Positions 33,892-41,594 of a stretch of DNA of 64,000 nucleotides are shown here, piece after piece (the stretch's first letter is position 1; the number at the start of each line of letters is the position of its first letter). The position numbers were made by a program, and so were the translations under genes. Source of the stretch: Segatella copri (lineage in GTDB: Bacteria > Bacteroidota > Bacteroidia > Bacteroidales > Bacteroidaceae); NCBI RefSeq assembly GCF_015074785.1, contig NZ_CP042464.1, forward strand, positions 3,101,001-3,165,000, given 5' to 3'. The notes under the pieces are model-generated. The model worked only from the letters and a program-made list of their open reading frames with translations. It did no database searches and was not told the DNA's origin.

Positions 33892-34584
33892 TCAAAACGG
33901 TACGACCGGTTTCCAGAAATCGCTAATTTGATTTAGTTTCAAGTTTCTCTTCCAAACATTAGCTTTAATAAAATGCTCTTCATAAACAGCCCTGTCTCGC
34001 TCTGGATAAATGTTCCCTTTCCAATATTGTCTCAATTCGGCAACCTTAATGAGATGTCCATTGGTGCATACATATTTTGCATATTCGTTCTCTGCGGAAG
34101 AAACATACACTCTTGAAAGAATACACTTGTATTTGTCGCTGATTTGGGGGTTTGGAATATCTTTGAATTCTTCAATTTTGTCATAATGCTCAGTATTAGG
34201 ATTCCAAACACATGCATCAAAATGTTCAGTGCCAGAAGCACCAAAGCTACCCAAATAAAACAGCACATCTTCTTTTATACCGTCAAAATTCAAGTCAGTC
34301 AACAGACAACTATCAATACGTTCTTCATTTGGTACAAGATCATCATCTTCAGGATATTTGTATCCGAAGCGATGAATGGTCTTGTCGCCACGTTTTATAA
34401 TCACTCCATAATCAACATCGTCAACCTCATGCTCTATCATAAGGCTTAGAGTGTCGTCATTACTTCTCATAGAAGAATCAGAAGTTGCTTCTTTCTGTGG
34501 AACACATTTCGTTTTATTCTTATAGCATCCCCATACTACAAGAAAACTACAAAAAATGAGTAGAATAAAAACTATCTTTTTCAT
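33892..34584 (-). CDS. Lipoprotein, paralogue of 32880-33503
   Basis: From ATG 34584 (MKKIVFILLIFCSFLVVWGC) the protein has a clear lipobox (VWGC) and 230 aa. The frame remains open far upstream, but those codons lack a start with a signal sequence. It shares KYPEDDDLVPNEERIDSCLLTDLNFDGIKEDVLFYLGSFGASGTEHFDACVWN-type features with the neighbouring lipoprotein, so the two arose by duplication. The repeated D-F-D-G pattern may bind calcium. Its function is not known; immunity is suggested by position only. Confidence 0.6.
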   Translation of the reverse strand: MKKIVFILLIFCSFLVVWGCYKNKTKCVPQKEATSDSSMRSNDDTLSLMIEHEVDDVDYGVIIKRGDKTIHRFGYKYPEDDDLVPNEERIDSCLLTDLNFDGIKEDVLFYLGSFGASGTEHFDACVWNPNTEHYDKIEEFKDIPNPQISDKYKCILSRVYVSSAENEYAKYVCTNGHLIKVAELRQYWKGNIYPERDRAVYEEHFIKANVWKRNLKLNQISDFWKPVVPF

Positions 34585-34599
34585 ACTTCTTTTTATTTT

Positions 34600-34887
34600 T
34601 ATTTTTATTGCGACAAAGATACAGAATTTCTTTTTATTTTCTGCAAAAATTAGCAATTTTCTTACTCCACCAATAGCAATTGGATATAAATCGTGCTGTG
34701 GGAACTTCTCGCAGCCGATATAGAGCGTTTCGAAGGCATCGGTGCCGTCGGTACGGTGTTCGAGAAGGTATTTGTTCTCACCAAAAAGGTGCAGATGAAG
34801 CGAAGCGTAACAGGAGATGATGCCGATGGCTGCTGCCCACAAAGGAAAAGCCCTTGTCCTACGTTGGTTGGGCGCAAGACAAATGCT
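34600..34887 (-). other. Degenerate coding-like fragment, unidentified
   Basis: The minus-strand frame from 34842 contains SCYASLHLHLFGENKYLLEH and TDAFETLYIGCEKFPQHDLYP, which has a natural-looking composition and higher GC than its neighbours, but no start or family was recognised. It lies between two lipoprotein genes and is likely a remnant of a larger gene, perhaps part of the decayed toxin locus. Confidence 0.25.
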
Positions 34888-35346
34888 TTATCTATTAAGG
34901 TGGATTCGGATGGAGTCCACGTTAATATGTTCATTCAGTGAATCATTAGCATGTAATTTACCAAAAGGGTCAGTATAATAATATTTGAAAATATTTACTC
35001 TGGCGCCCATTCCAGTATGTGATACTATATATTGTGTATTTGGCAATAATTTTATGAATGAAGGGTCGAGATTATATTCTCGTGTGTATGAAGAAGATTC
35101 AATTACTTTAAATTTATTTGGAATCTTCCTTTCTAAATAAATGGTGTCAACTTCCTTGCATGGTTTCGGGTTTCGTAGGAAAAAGTCATAAGAATATGCT
35201 TTGCTAAGGCTGTCCCATGGCTCAATGGAAAAATACAGCATTTGGTTGATGTAAAAAACTTGTTCTTTTTCAGATAGTTCAAAATCATGATTGTCACAAG
35301 AGCACATCAAGAACAAACACATTGCAAATGTTATAATATACTTCAT
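34888..35346 (-). CDS. Small lipoprotein, possible immunity protein
   Basis: A 152-aa protein with a short lipoprotein signal (MKYIITFAMCLFLMCSC). The mature part (EPWDSLSKAYSYDFFLRNPK, LLPNTQYIVSHTGMGARV) has no family I recognise, though NTQYIVSHTGMGA resembles NSTYTISSTGLGA in the lipoprotein at 35949-36359. The two may be distant paralogues. It is one of a run of same-strand low-GC genes. Confidence 0.5.
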   Translation of the reverse strand: MKYIITFAMCLFLMCSCDNHDFELSEKEQVFYINQMLYFSIEPWDSLSKAYSYDFFLRNPKPCKEVDTIYLERKIPNKFKVIESSSYTREYNLDPSFIKLLPNTQYIVSHTGMGARVNIFKYYYTDPFGKLHANDSLNEHINVDSIRIHLNR

Positions 35347-35356
35347 ATTGAAAACT

Positions 35357-35882
35357 TTAATGAAAACTACATATTGACCTTTCTGATAAGTTCACTAACA
35401 ACATTTTATAGTCCTTATTGTTGCCATTGAGAGGATTAACAACATGATTTTTAGGATTATCTGCAAATGCGTTGGTCGTATTTATTTCATATTTTGTAGT
35501 TCTATATGCATACAGATTCGCGAATACAAAAAGATGCATATTTTCTTTATAGCATAAGTATTGTCTAAAATAACAATCTATTGTATTGTTTTTATTAGAA
35601 TAATGATTTTTTATCTTTGTCTTCAAGATATTTCGCAACAAGAGTTTCTACATTATATATGCAATCTTTTGTCATTTGCATATATTCCTGTTTGTTCGTT
35701 AGAACTTTTTTCCCATTTGCAAATTGAGCATTAGACGATAAAACATGAATTTTGGAATCATTACTGCAATCTTTCGCCCATTTCTTCTCAATTATTGTTG
35801 AGTTTGTATTTTGCTCTTTTCTTTCACCTTTACAGGCATACAAACAGAACAAAATTATTACTATGAAATACTTTTGCCACAT
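35357..35882 (-). pseudogene. Lipoprotein gene with poly-A frameshift
   Basis: From ATG 35882 the gene encodes MWQKYFIVIILFCLYACKGE (lipobox YAC) and reads to ...AKYLEDKDKKSLF at 35595. In the next frame the sequence continues DCYFRQYLCYKENMHLFVFANLYAYRTT... to 35357. The switch coincides with a run of six A at about 35610-35620; one A fewer would join both parts as KYLEDKDKNHYSNKNN in a protein of about 175 aa. It may be an inactivating or phase-variable frameshift, or a sequencing error in a homopolymer. Confidence 0.55.
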
Positions 35883-35948
35883 ATAGTAAAATTTCTGATT
35901 GAACATTCAACTTTTCTTTTCAAGGATTCTAAGATTAAGTTTTTATAG

Positions 35949-36359
35949 TCAATATTTGACTGCTTTTAAAATTTTCCCATTGCGATTTGTCCAAGCCTTA
36001 ATACGACATTCCACAGCACCCAAGCCTGTGGATGAAATTGTATAGGTGGAGTTCGCTTTTAGTTTTATCTTTCTTTCAGATGATGGTATTCCACCACGAC
36101 TAACAATATATCCATTTGGAATATAGTTGTTCAAATCAATTTTTGTAGGAGGTACACATAATGAATCTTGCCATATCAAAAATAATGCGCCTTCGTATGA
36201 TTTTCCATTTGGAAGAACGGAGTCATTTTCAAAACATAAGTCATAAAAATAGCCATTACTGATATGGAGAGATTGTTTGTAGGTGTCGAAATCGAAATCA
36301 ATCGTTCTTCTACAACCACAAATAAGAAAAGCGAGAAGGCAAATCACGAATTTCTTCAT
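35949..36359 (-). CDS. Small lipoprotein, possible immunity protein
   Basis: A 136-aa protein with signal MKKFVICLLAFLICGC and lipobox ICGC. The mature region has DFDFDTYKQSLHISNGYFYD and IKLKANSTYTISSTGLGAVECRIKAW. No family is recognised. It is on the same strand and of similar size to neighbouring lipoproteins downstream of the Rhs stub. Confidence 0.5.
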   Translation of the reverse strand: MKKFVICLLAFLICGCRRTIDFDFDTYKQSLHISNGYFYDLCFENDSVLPNGKSYEGALFLIWQDSLCVPPTKIDLNNYIPNGYIVSRGGIPSSERKIKLKANSTYTISSTGLGAVECRIKAWTNRNGKILKAVKY

Positions 36360-36559
36360 TTTTTATTATTTAGTTTAACCTTACAAAGTTACACCATAAA
36401 AAACGGCAATTTCCTAGTTTTATTGCAAGGTTTACTTGGATTTTCTGCCAATCCTGTCCGATTTTAACATTTAAATGGCGGTTATTGCTGTATATAAAAG
36501 TATAGAAACTGCAGTTTCGCCATCTAAAGCCCCTAACATCCATTGTGACAGATACGAAA

Positions 36560-36590
36560 AAGGAGTAAGAACTTTATTACCTTACTCCTT
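36560..36590 (-). terminator. Hairpin terminator downstream of the DUF1016 fragment
   Basis: AAGGAGTAAG (36560-36569) pairs with CTTACTCCTT (36581-36590) around an 11-nt loop. It lies just downstream of the minus-strand gene ending at 36622. The segment 36360-36559 is otherwise empty. Confidence 0.5.
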
Positions 36591-36621
36591 AATACGCATT
36601 TTATATAATGTGAATACACAT

Positions 36622-37020
36622 TTACAACGATTTGCAATATAAATCTTTCATCTTATCCAAATCAGGCAAAGCCTTCTGTAATTCTTCAGGCATATCCTGT
36701 TTGGTTTTTATACGTAAGTCTGCTGACTCTATAGGTCTGTTAATACAAAGGAGTGTCTTTTCTCCTATTTCAACACCTTCTTCTATCTTATTTTCAAGCT
36801 GTTGTAATTGGTTCGCCAATGGCGAACCAATTGAAAGGCATTGCCATTCCTCATAGAGGATACGCATTTTCTTCAAGTTGCCTGAAGAAAAGCCTCTTAA
36901 TCCTGGTAATTCACGCTGCAATCTCTCACTAATACTATCAAGAGCTTTTGCGCCCCAATGTGCTTGCTGTAAATTGATAGACACATAACGCCCTATACTT
37001 ATATACAGGCGAAGAAATAG
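36622..37020 (-). pseudogene. DUF1016 (YhcG-type) N-terminal domain fragment
   Basis: The frame has LYISIGRYVSINLQQAHWGA, then KALDSISERLQRELPGLRGF and SSGNLKKMRILYEEWQ, the diagnostic pattern of the DUF1016 N-terminal domain found in PDDEXK-nuclease-type YhcG proteins. The start of the domain and the whole C-terminal nuclease domain are missing; the last 75 residues belong to the variable linker or something else. Intact relatives are often linked to mobile elements and restriction. This is a remnant. Confidence 0.6.
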
Positions 37021-37079
37021 AAATCCGTGGATAAACAATAATCCACGGATTTCTATTCTTTGTCAATTCAATGAATTTC

Positions 37080-37544
37080 TTATATTCCATTGAAACCAGT
37101 AAGGGTCTCGTCTTTTTTTATTTCATACAAATACGTGTACCCTGTTGGAATATTATAATTTATAAATACACATTTTTTCTTATGTCTTATAGCCTTTGCG
37201 TAACTCGGAGATTTATCGTCAAATAATGTAGTCTTAAAACTATAGTACATTTTTTTTATTGGTGCGCCAAACACAAAGAGATATGTATGATTGTTAAAAT
37301 CAAGTTTATTTGTATCAATAATGGCTTCTACTTTTATTGCATTGTTAATTAATTTCATATTTGACAAAAACTCTTCTTTTGTATTTGCAAATTTATAAGC
37401 ATCTGGATAAAATGGAGTTTTAGGTATCGGAAGCTTGTAACAAGCACTATACTTAATATAATGCTTGTTACAAATAATAAAAGATAGTCCAAAGACTATT
37501 ACTACAAAACATAATTTCATATAAAGCATCCTATCTTTTGCCAT
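37080..37544 (-). CDS. Membrane-anchored small protein, possible immunity protein
   Basis: 154 aa from ATG 37544, or 146 aa from ATG 37520 (MKLCFVVIVFGLSFIICNKH). One N-terminal membrane helix or uncleaved signal is followed by an extracytoplasmic domain of unknown family (PDAYKFANTKEEFLSNMKLI, IDTNKLDFNNHTYLFVFGAP). Its start overlaps the truncated Rhs frame, so it sits exactly where a toxin tip or immunity cassette would follow. Confidence 0.5.
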   Translation of the reverse strand: MAKDRMLYMKLCFVVIVFGLSFIICNKHYIKYSACYKLPIPKTPFYPDAYKFANTKEEFLSNMKLINNAIKVEAIIDTNKLDFNNHTYLFVFGAPIKKMYYSFKTTLFDDKSPSYAKAIRHKKKCVFINYNIPTGYTYLYEIKKDETLTGFNGI

Positions 37545-37895
37545 TTCTCTCTCTTCTTAATGGATTATTTGAAATGTTATTGCGTTCCTCAACGAAAACC
37601 TCACCGAAAGGTACATACTCAATATGCTGCACCACCTCGCCGTTAAGGTTGGTGATGTAACTACTGCTACCCAAATGGTCTGGGTGGTAGTAGAACTGCA
37701 TCTTCTCGTATGCGTCGCCCTCTTGGAAGTTATTCTTTGCAGCTCTCGACAAAGCTCGTGCCTGCGCAGCTTCCAAGCTGCCGTCATTGCAGCAGAAGCC
37801 TCGCCATCGACATAATCGTTGTTGTCCTCGCCATTGTACGGCACTGCAAAGGTTGCATAATTATCCTTGATAACCTGCAACTGTAGAACATATTT
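37531..37895 (-). pseudogene. Rhs/YD-repeat protein C-terminal stub
   Basis: Two frames joined by a shift near 37770 encode VIKDNYATFAVPYNGEDNND and then DAYEKMQFYYHPDHLGSSSY followed by NGEVVQHIEYVPFGEVFVEE, the hallmark of the RHS repeat-associated core just before the toxin tip. The usual continuation (PYLFNGKE..TGLYYYGARYYDP) is replaced by NISNNPLRRERNGKR and a stop. Thousands of upstream bases of a normal Rhs gene are missing as well. It is a footprint of a polymorphic toxin locus. Confidence 0.75.
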
Positions 37896-37904
37896 TTGCT
37901 TATA

Positions 37905-38267
37905 TCATGATAATATCACCATTATCCCATAGAACATAAAACCAATACCGCAATAGTAGCCCTTAAGAACATAAGGATGAGGAATTGTTATTTTGAAATA
38001 AGTCCTATTAACAGGACTCTTTTTCTGTTCCATATATGTATCAATGAATATTTCTATACCAAATAATATTGCACAAAATGCATGACAGATGTAATAAAAA
38101 AAACTTATCACACCTAAGAACAGTCCTATCAATGAAGCTATTCCATATATATATGTGGAAAAACTTTTTTTACTCCTATTTCTGTATAAATATATAAGTA
38201 TCCATACACTACTCAAGAGCGTTATGCAATTAATAAATATTATGCACCATAGAGGTATCGTATCCAT
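37905..38267 (-). CDS. Multi-pass membrane protein, possible immunity protein
   Basis: A 120-aa very hydrophobic protein with about four membrane segments (LWCIIFINCITLLSSVWILI, then YGIASLIGLFLGVISFFYYI, AFCAILFGIEIFI, GFMFYGIMVILS). No family is recognised. It is just upstream of the Rhs stub on the same strand. Small polytopic proteins often protect against pore-forming or membrane-acting toxin tips; here that is only inferred from context. Confidence 0.5.
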   Translation of the reverse strand: MDTIPLWCIIFINCITLLSSVWILIYLYRNRSKKSFSTYIYGIASLIGLFLGVISFFYYICHAFCAILFGIEIFIDTYMEQKKSPVNRTYFKITIPHPYVLKGYYCGIGFMFYGIMVILS

Positions 38268-38974
38268 TATTTATTATCTTTTGTATTATTATTTTTAGAG
38301 TCCTTTTCTTCTATTACCTTATCGGTGATTTTTTCAGCTCCAGAGATTTAAATTGGCGACTTTGATCTATCATGCGCTGTCAATTTGGAGTGTTTGAAAA
38401 ATATAAAAACGTATGCCTCTGCCGCGCAGGGAGAGACCAGTGAGAGAGAACGGACTGTTACTACGGAGAAGAATTGTGATATAGGCTTGCTCCGTAAAGT
38501 CCTATTGTCACGTGGCAGGCCAATAGGCTTTACCACCAAACTAATGCTGCAAATATACAAAAATAATCTTAATAAACGGATATAATCTTTAAGAAATTTG
38601 CTGATTTGGTGTTTTTTTTCTTATGATTTTGGTCGATTTTGCAGAAATCTTTTACATCTGTTGTATGTACTGGAGTTAGTTTGGCAAAAATACACAAATG
38701 GTCACGGCTTCACTTTCTTATATAAGAATGTAAATCATGGTTTGAAACTGTACACACTCGGAGTACAAACGAAAACAAGATATGCTTGTGTCGAAAAGGT
38801 ATATATGAGCTGATGGTAGAGTCGTCATCAACAACAATGGCCCTTATTTGATAAACTCAGCAGGAATACTTGCTATTCATTTTATGATGGGGTTATGTTC
38901 ACAAGTTTGAGATTTCATGTAAAAAAGTCCTAATTTCTATGTTTCTCTTCTTGCAAATTATGGGATATTAAGAA
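38268..38974. other. Intergenic stretch without a supported gene
   Basis: Several short frames open on both strands (for example 38348-38560 minus and 38598-38813 plus), but none has a recognisable domain, start context or conserved neighbour. The part at 38385-38585 has higher GC than its surroundings and may be a remnant of an older gene. Confidence 0.3.
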
Positions 38975-39127
38975 AAATATCGTATCTTTGTCCCCGAATT
39001 GAGGCGTTCTTTGCATATTGCAAAATACAGAAACGAGCAGAAGTCCGCTCGTTTCCATATTGTTACCTATATAATATAGGCAAACGCCCAACTTCTTGAT
39101 TTTCAATCAAAGTCCAATTTAGAGCGA
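38975..39127 (+). repeat. Promoter/leader repeat (copy 2), without transposase
   Basis: Nearly identical, in opposite orientation, to 14148-14310. It has the -7 element TATCTTTGT (38983-38991), GCGTTCTTTGCATATTGC, the hairpin GAAACGAGC/GCTCGTTTC, and ends ...GAGCGAGTTA exactly where the ISAzo13-like ATG begins in copy 1. Here unrelated DNA follows. Confidence 0.65.
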
Positions 39128-39149
39128 GTTAGTATTTTTAACAAAAGGG

Positions 39150-39306
39150 ACAAAGGGTTAACAGGTTAACAGTTAACAGCTGTTTTTTGCATCCTCCCCC
39201 TCTCCCATACCTTATATTATATATAAATATATATACTTATTATTATATGTGAGTGGGGGGAAAGTAGGCATTTTGGGCTGTTAACTGTTAACTCTGTTAA
39301 CCCCCA
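39150..39306. repeat. GTTAAC-rich inverted repeat
   Basis: Tandem GTTAACAG units at about 39157-39181 face GCTGTTAACTGTTAAC and CTGTTAACCCC at about 39278-39306. Together they can form a long stem with an AT-rich TATATA loop region between. The rest of 39128-39616 holds no gene. Confidence 0.5.
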
Positions 39307-39616
39307 TTAGGGAAAATAGCCTTTCAGATGCTTCTTGATAATAGGTTAAGTGGCTTATATTAAGCCTAGTAAGAGTCATCAATGATGACCGGAAGGAGGC
39401 TTAAATGAAGCCTCGCAGTGGCGATAAATTGAGCCACTTGTGTATCCTTTATCATACGCTTGTGTACAAAAATATAAAATAAGTAAGGGCTGCCAGTACA
39501 TCCTGGCAGCCCTATTACGTTAGTATGTTATGAAAAATTTGAGAGAATTGAAACTTCACAGCTTCAGAATTGTTTTACTAAACATGATTTTTTTATAGAG
39601 AAAGCATAGAAATAAT

Positions 39617-40117
39617 CTACTTTAATAACGTTGGAGACGTTGTTGGAGTGCTTACCTGATCGATGCCTGTGCGTTGCATAGAATCAACCGAAGCAGAATC
39701 TCCCATGGCTACGGACACGCCCTTGCCACTCTTGATGTATCCTACGTTTTCAACAGAATCATTGCCATTGTTCTGGAAAGGAACCTGAACTGCATTGCCC
39801 AATGTCAGGATGATAGCTACCACGGCAGCAGCCTTGAAGAGAGGCTTCAGGCGCTCTGTCAATGAAACGACCTTTGCCTTGTTAGGCTTCTTGGTGTATT
39901 CATCCTCAATCATCGCCATCATCTTCTGGTCGAAGTCATCACCCAGTGCCTCTTGCTTAGCCTCGCCCATCTCGTAAGAGAAGAGCGCTTGGTATGGCTT
40001 CAGCTCGGCAGGCAACTCGTCCTGGCTGAAGAATGCACGGAGAATCTCCTCTTCTTCGAGAGAAGTCTCGCCCTTCCAGTAGCGATCCAAAAGTTGGTTG
40101 ATGTACTTATAATCCAT
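39617..40117 (-). CDS. Anti-sigma-like single-pass membrane protein
   Basis: A 166-aa protein: an N-terminal cytoplasmic helical domain (INQLLDRYWKGETSLEEEEILRAFF, typical of Prevotella/Bacteroides proteins coupled to ECF sigma factors), one membrane helix at about 93-110 (AAAVVAIILTLGNAVQV) and a short periplasmic tail. Its start overlaps the sigma-factor gene by 11 bp, so the two are coupled. It probably holds the sigma factor at the membrane. It lacks the FecR domain of larger anti-sigma factors. Confidence 0.7.
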   Translation of the reverse strand: MDYKYINQLLDRYWKGETSLEEEEILRAFFSQDELPAELKPYQALFSYEMGEAKQEALGDDFDQKMMAMIEDEYTKKPNKAKVVSLTERLKPLFKAAAVVAIILTLGNAVQVPFQNNGNDSVENVGYIKSGKGVSVAMGDSASVDSMQRTGIDQVSTPTTSPTLLK

Positions 40118-40622
40118 ATCTGTCGAATTGTTGAAATCTTTGTTTGACTGTTTGACGAGCCCTGAAGATGTTCACCTTGACCTGGTCTTCCGTGATGCTG
40201 AGGATGTCTGCTATTTCCTTGTAGGACTTTCCTTCGATGTCTCGAAGCTGCAGACAGCTGCGCTGCTTTTCAGGCAACTCGTCGATAATATTCCTTACGA
40301 TGTCCAGTTTGTCTTTCTGAATCATCCTTTCTGAGGGGGTAGAAGTGTTTTCGTCTAACCTTTCTGTATTCTGCTCTTCCAGCGAATCATTCTGATTTTC
40401 CATCTTCTTGATGCGGTCGAGCGAGAGGTTGCGAGCGATGGTGAGGCTGTATGCCTCGATGGAGTCAAGTTCCTGCCATCTGTCGCGGGCGTTCCAGACT
40501 TTAATCAGCGTATCCTGCACAACGTCTTCCGCTTCCTCCCGGTTGAGAGTAATGCGAAGGGCCAGTCTGAAGAGTTTGTTCTTCAGCGGCAAAACATCGT
40601 TTTGGAAACTGATTTCTTTCAT
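40107..40622 (-). CDS. ECF RNA polymerase sigma factor
   Basis: A 171-aa sigma-70-family protein. Region 2 has LFRLALRITLNREEAEDVVQDTLIKVWN and IEAYSLTIARNLSLDRIKK. After an acidic linker, region 4 has DELPEKQRSCLQLRDIEGKSYKEIADIL and EDQVKVNIFRARQTVKQRF, which recognises the -35-type element. It is followed by the anti-sigma-like gene in the same transcript. The target promoters cannot be told from the window. Confidence 0.92.
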   Translation of the reverse strand: MKEISFQNDVLPLKNKLFRLALRITLNREEAEDVVQDTLIKVWNARDRWQELDSIEAYSLTIARNLSLDRIKKMENQNDSLEEQNTERLDENTSTPSERMIQKDKLDIVRNIIDELPEKQRSCLQLRDIEGKSYKEIADILSITEDQVKVNIFRARQTVKQRFQQFDRYGL

Positions 40623-40742
40623 CCCTCTATAATTAATGACGACTATGTTATAAGAAAGTTACAACCAATCTTGATTTATTTCTATTTTTAACTCTTGTTA
40701 AGAAAAAAGGTGATGAATTCTTCACTCTTCACTCTTCGTTCT

Positions 40743-41513
40743 TCACTTAATCACTGTTCCGTGCTTTCCGTCGATGGCGGTAGCAAGGGTGATAATCACC
40801 TCTTTCACACCAGCATCAATGGCTGCAAGGGCATTCTCCAACTTAGGAATCATGCCGCCTGCTACGGTACCATCTGCTTTGTATCTCTCAAAATCGGCAC
40901 GGGTAATCACTGGAATCACGCTGTCGTCATTCTCAGGATTACTGAGCACGCCTTTCTTTTCAAAACTATATATCAATGTCACATCGTAGTAAGGAGCCAG
41001 AGCCTTGGCAGTCTCGCTGGCTATGGTGTCGGCATTGGTGTTGAGGATGTTGCCCTTGCCGTCATGGGTCAATGGAGCCATCACTGGAGTAATGCCTTCA
41101 TTAATCAGGGTTTGGAGCATCTTGCCGTTGGCACGTTCTACATCGCCCACGTATCCGAAGTCGATACCGTCCTTCAACGGACGCTTGTGACTGTGGATTA
41201 CGTCCATATCAGCACCGGTCAGACCGAGAGCATTCACGCCGTTAGCCTGGAGCTTGGCAACCAGGTTCTTGTTGACCAGACCGCCATAAACCATTGTTAC
41301 CACTTCCAGCATGTCTGCATCGGTGATGCGGCGGCCGTTCACCATCTTGCTCTCGATGCCGAGGGCTGCGGCTACCTTAGTGGCACGGCGGCCACCGCCA
41401 TGTACCAATACTTTCTTGCCGGGAATGGCTGCGAAATCCTTCAAGAGCTGTGCCAGCTGCTCGCTGTCTTCAACGATGGCACCGCCTACCTTTACTACTG
41501 TTACTTTTTCCAT
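40743..41513 (-). CDS. argB: Acetylglutamate kinase
   Basis: Phosphorylates N-acetylglutamate in arginine synthesis (N-acetylornithine and, in Bacteroidetes, related N-succinyl routes). ATG 41513 gives 256 aa starting MEKVTVVKVGGAIVEDSEQL, which places the conserved Lys and Gly-Gly at the usual place. HGGGRRATKVAAALGI, the ITDADMLEVVTMVYGGLVNKN helix and NTNADTIASETAKAL are family motifs, and GGMIPKLENALAAIDAGV is near the end. The frame opens 15 codons earlier in an AT-rich intergenic repeat, which is unlikely to be translated. It is 81 nt after speA on the same strand, so arginine synthesis and arginine use are side by side. Confidence 0.93.
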   Translation of the reverse strand: MEKVTVVKVGGAIVEDSEQLAQLLKDFAAIPGKKVLVHGGGRRATKVAAALGIESKMVNGRRITDADMLEVVTMVYGGLVNKNLVAKLQANGVNALGLTGADMDVIHSHKRPLKDGIDFGYVGDVERANGKMLQTLINEGITPVMAPLTHDGKGNILNTNADTIASETAKALAPYYDVTLIYSFEKKGVLSNPENDDSVIPVITRADFERYKADGTVAGGMIPKLENALAAIDAGVKEVIITLATAIDGKHGTVIK

Positions 41514-41594
41514 CTTTAAGTTTAGTTTATAGTTTATAGTTAATAGTTTATAGGGCAATCTTGCTGTAAACTATTAACTATCAACTGTTAATTC

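Noticed and set aside
38348..38813. Two short frames in the 38.3-38.8 kb gap as genes
   Set aside because: No recognisable domain, no start context, and overlap on opposite strands. Left as unexplained intergenic sequence.
39150..39306. CRISPR array or origin from GTTAAC repeats
   Set aside because: The units are about 8 nt without spacers of constant length. No dnaA-box cluster or replication gene is near.
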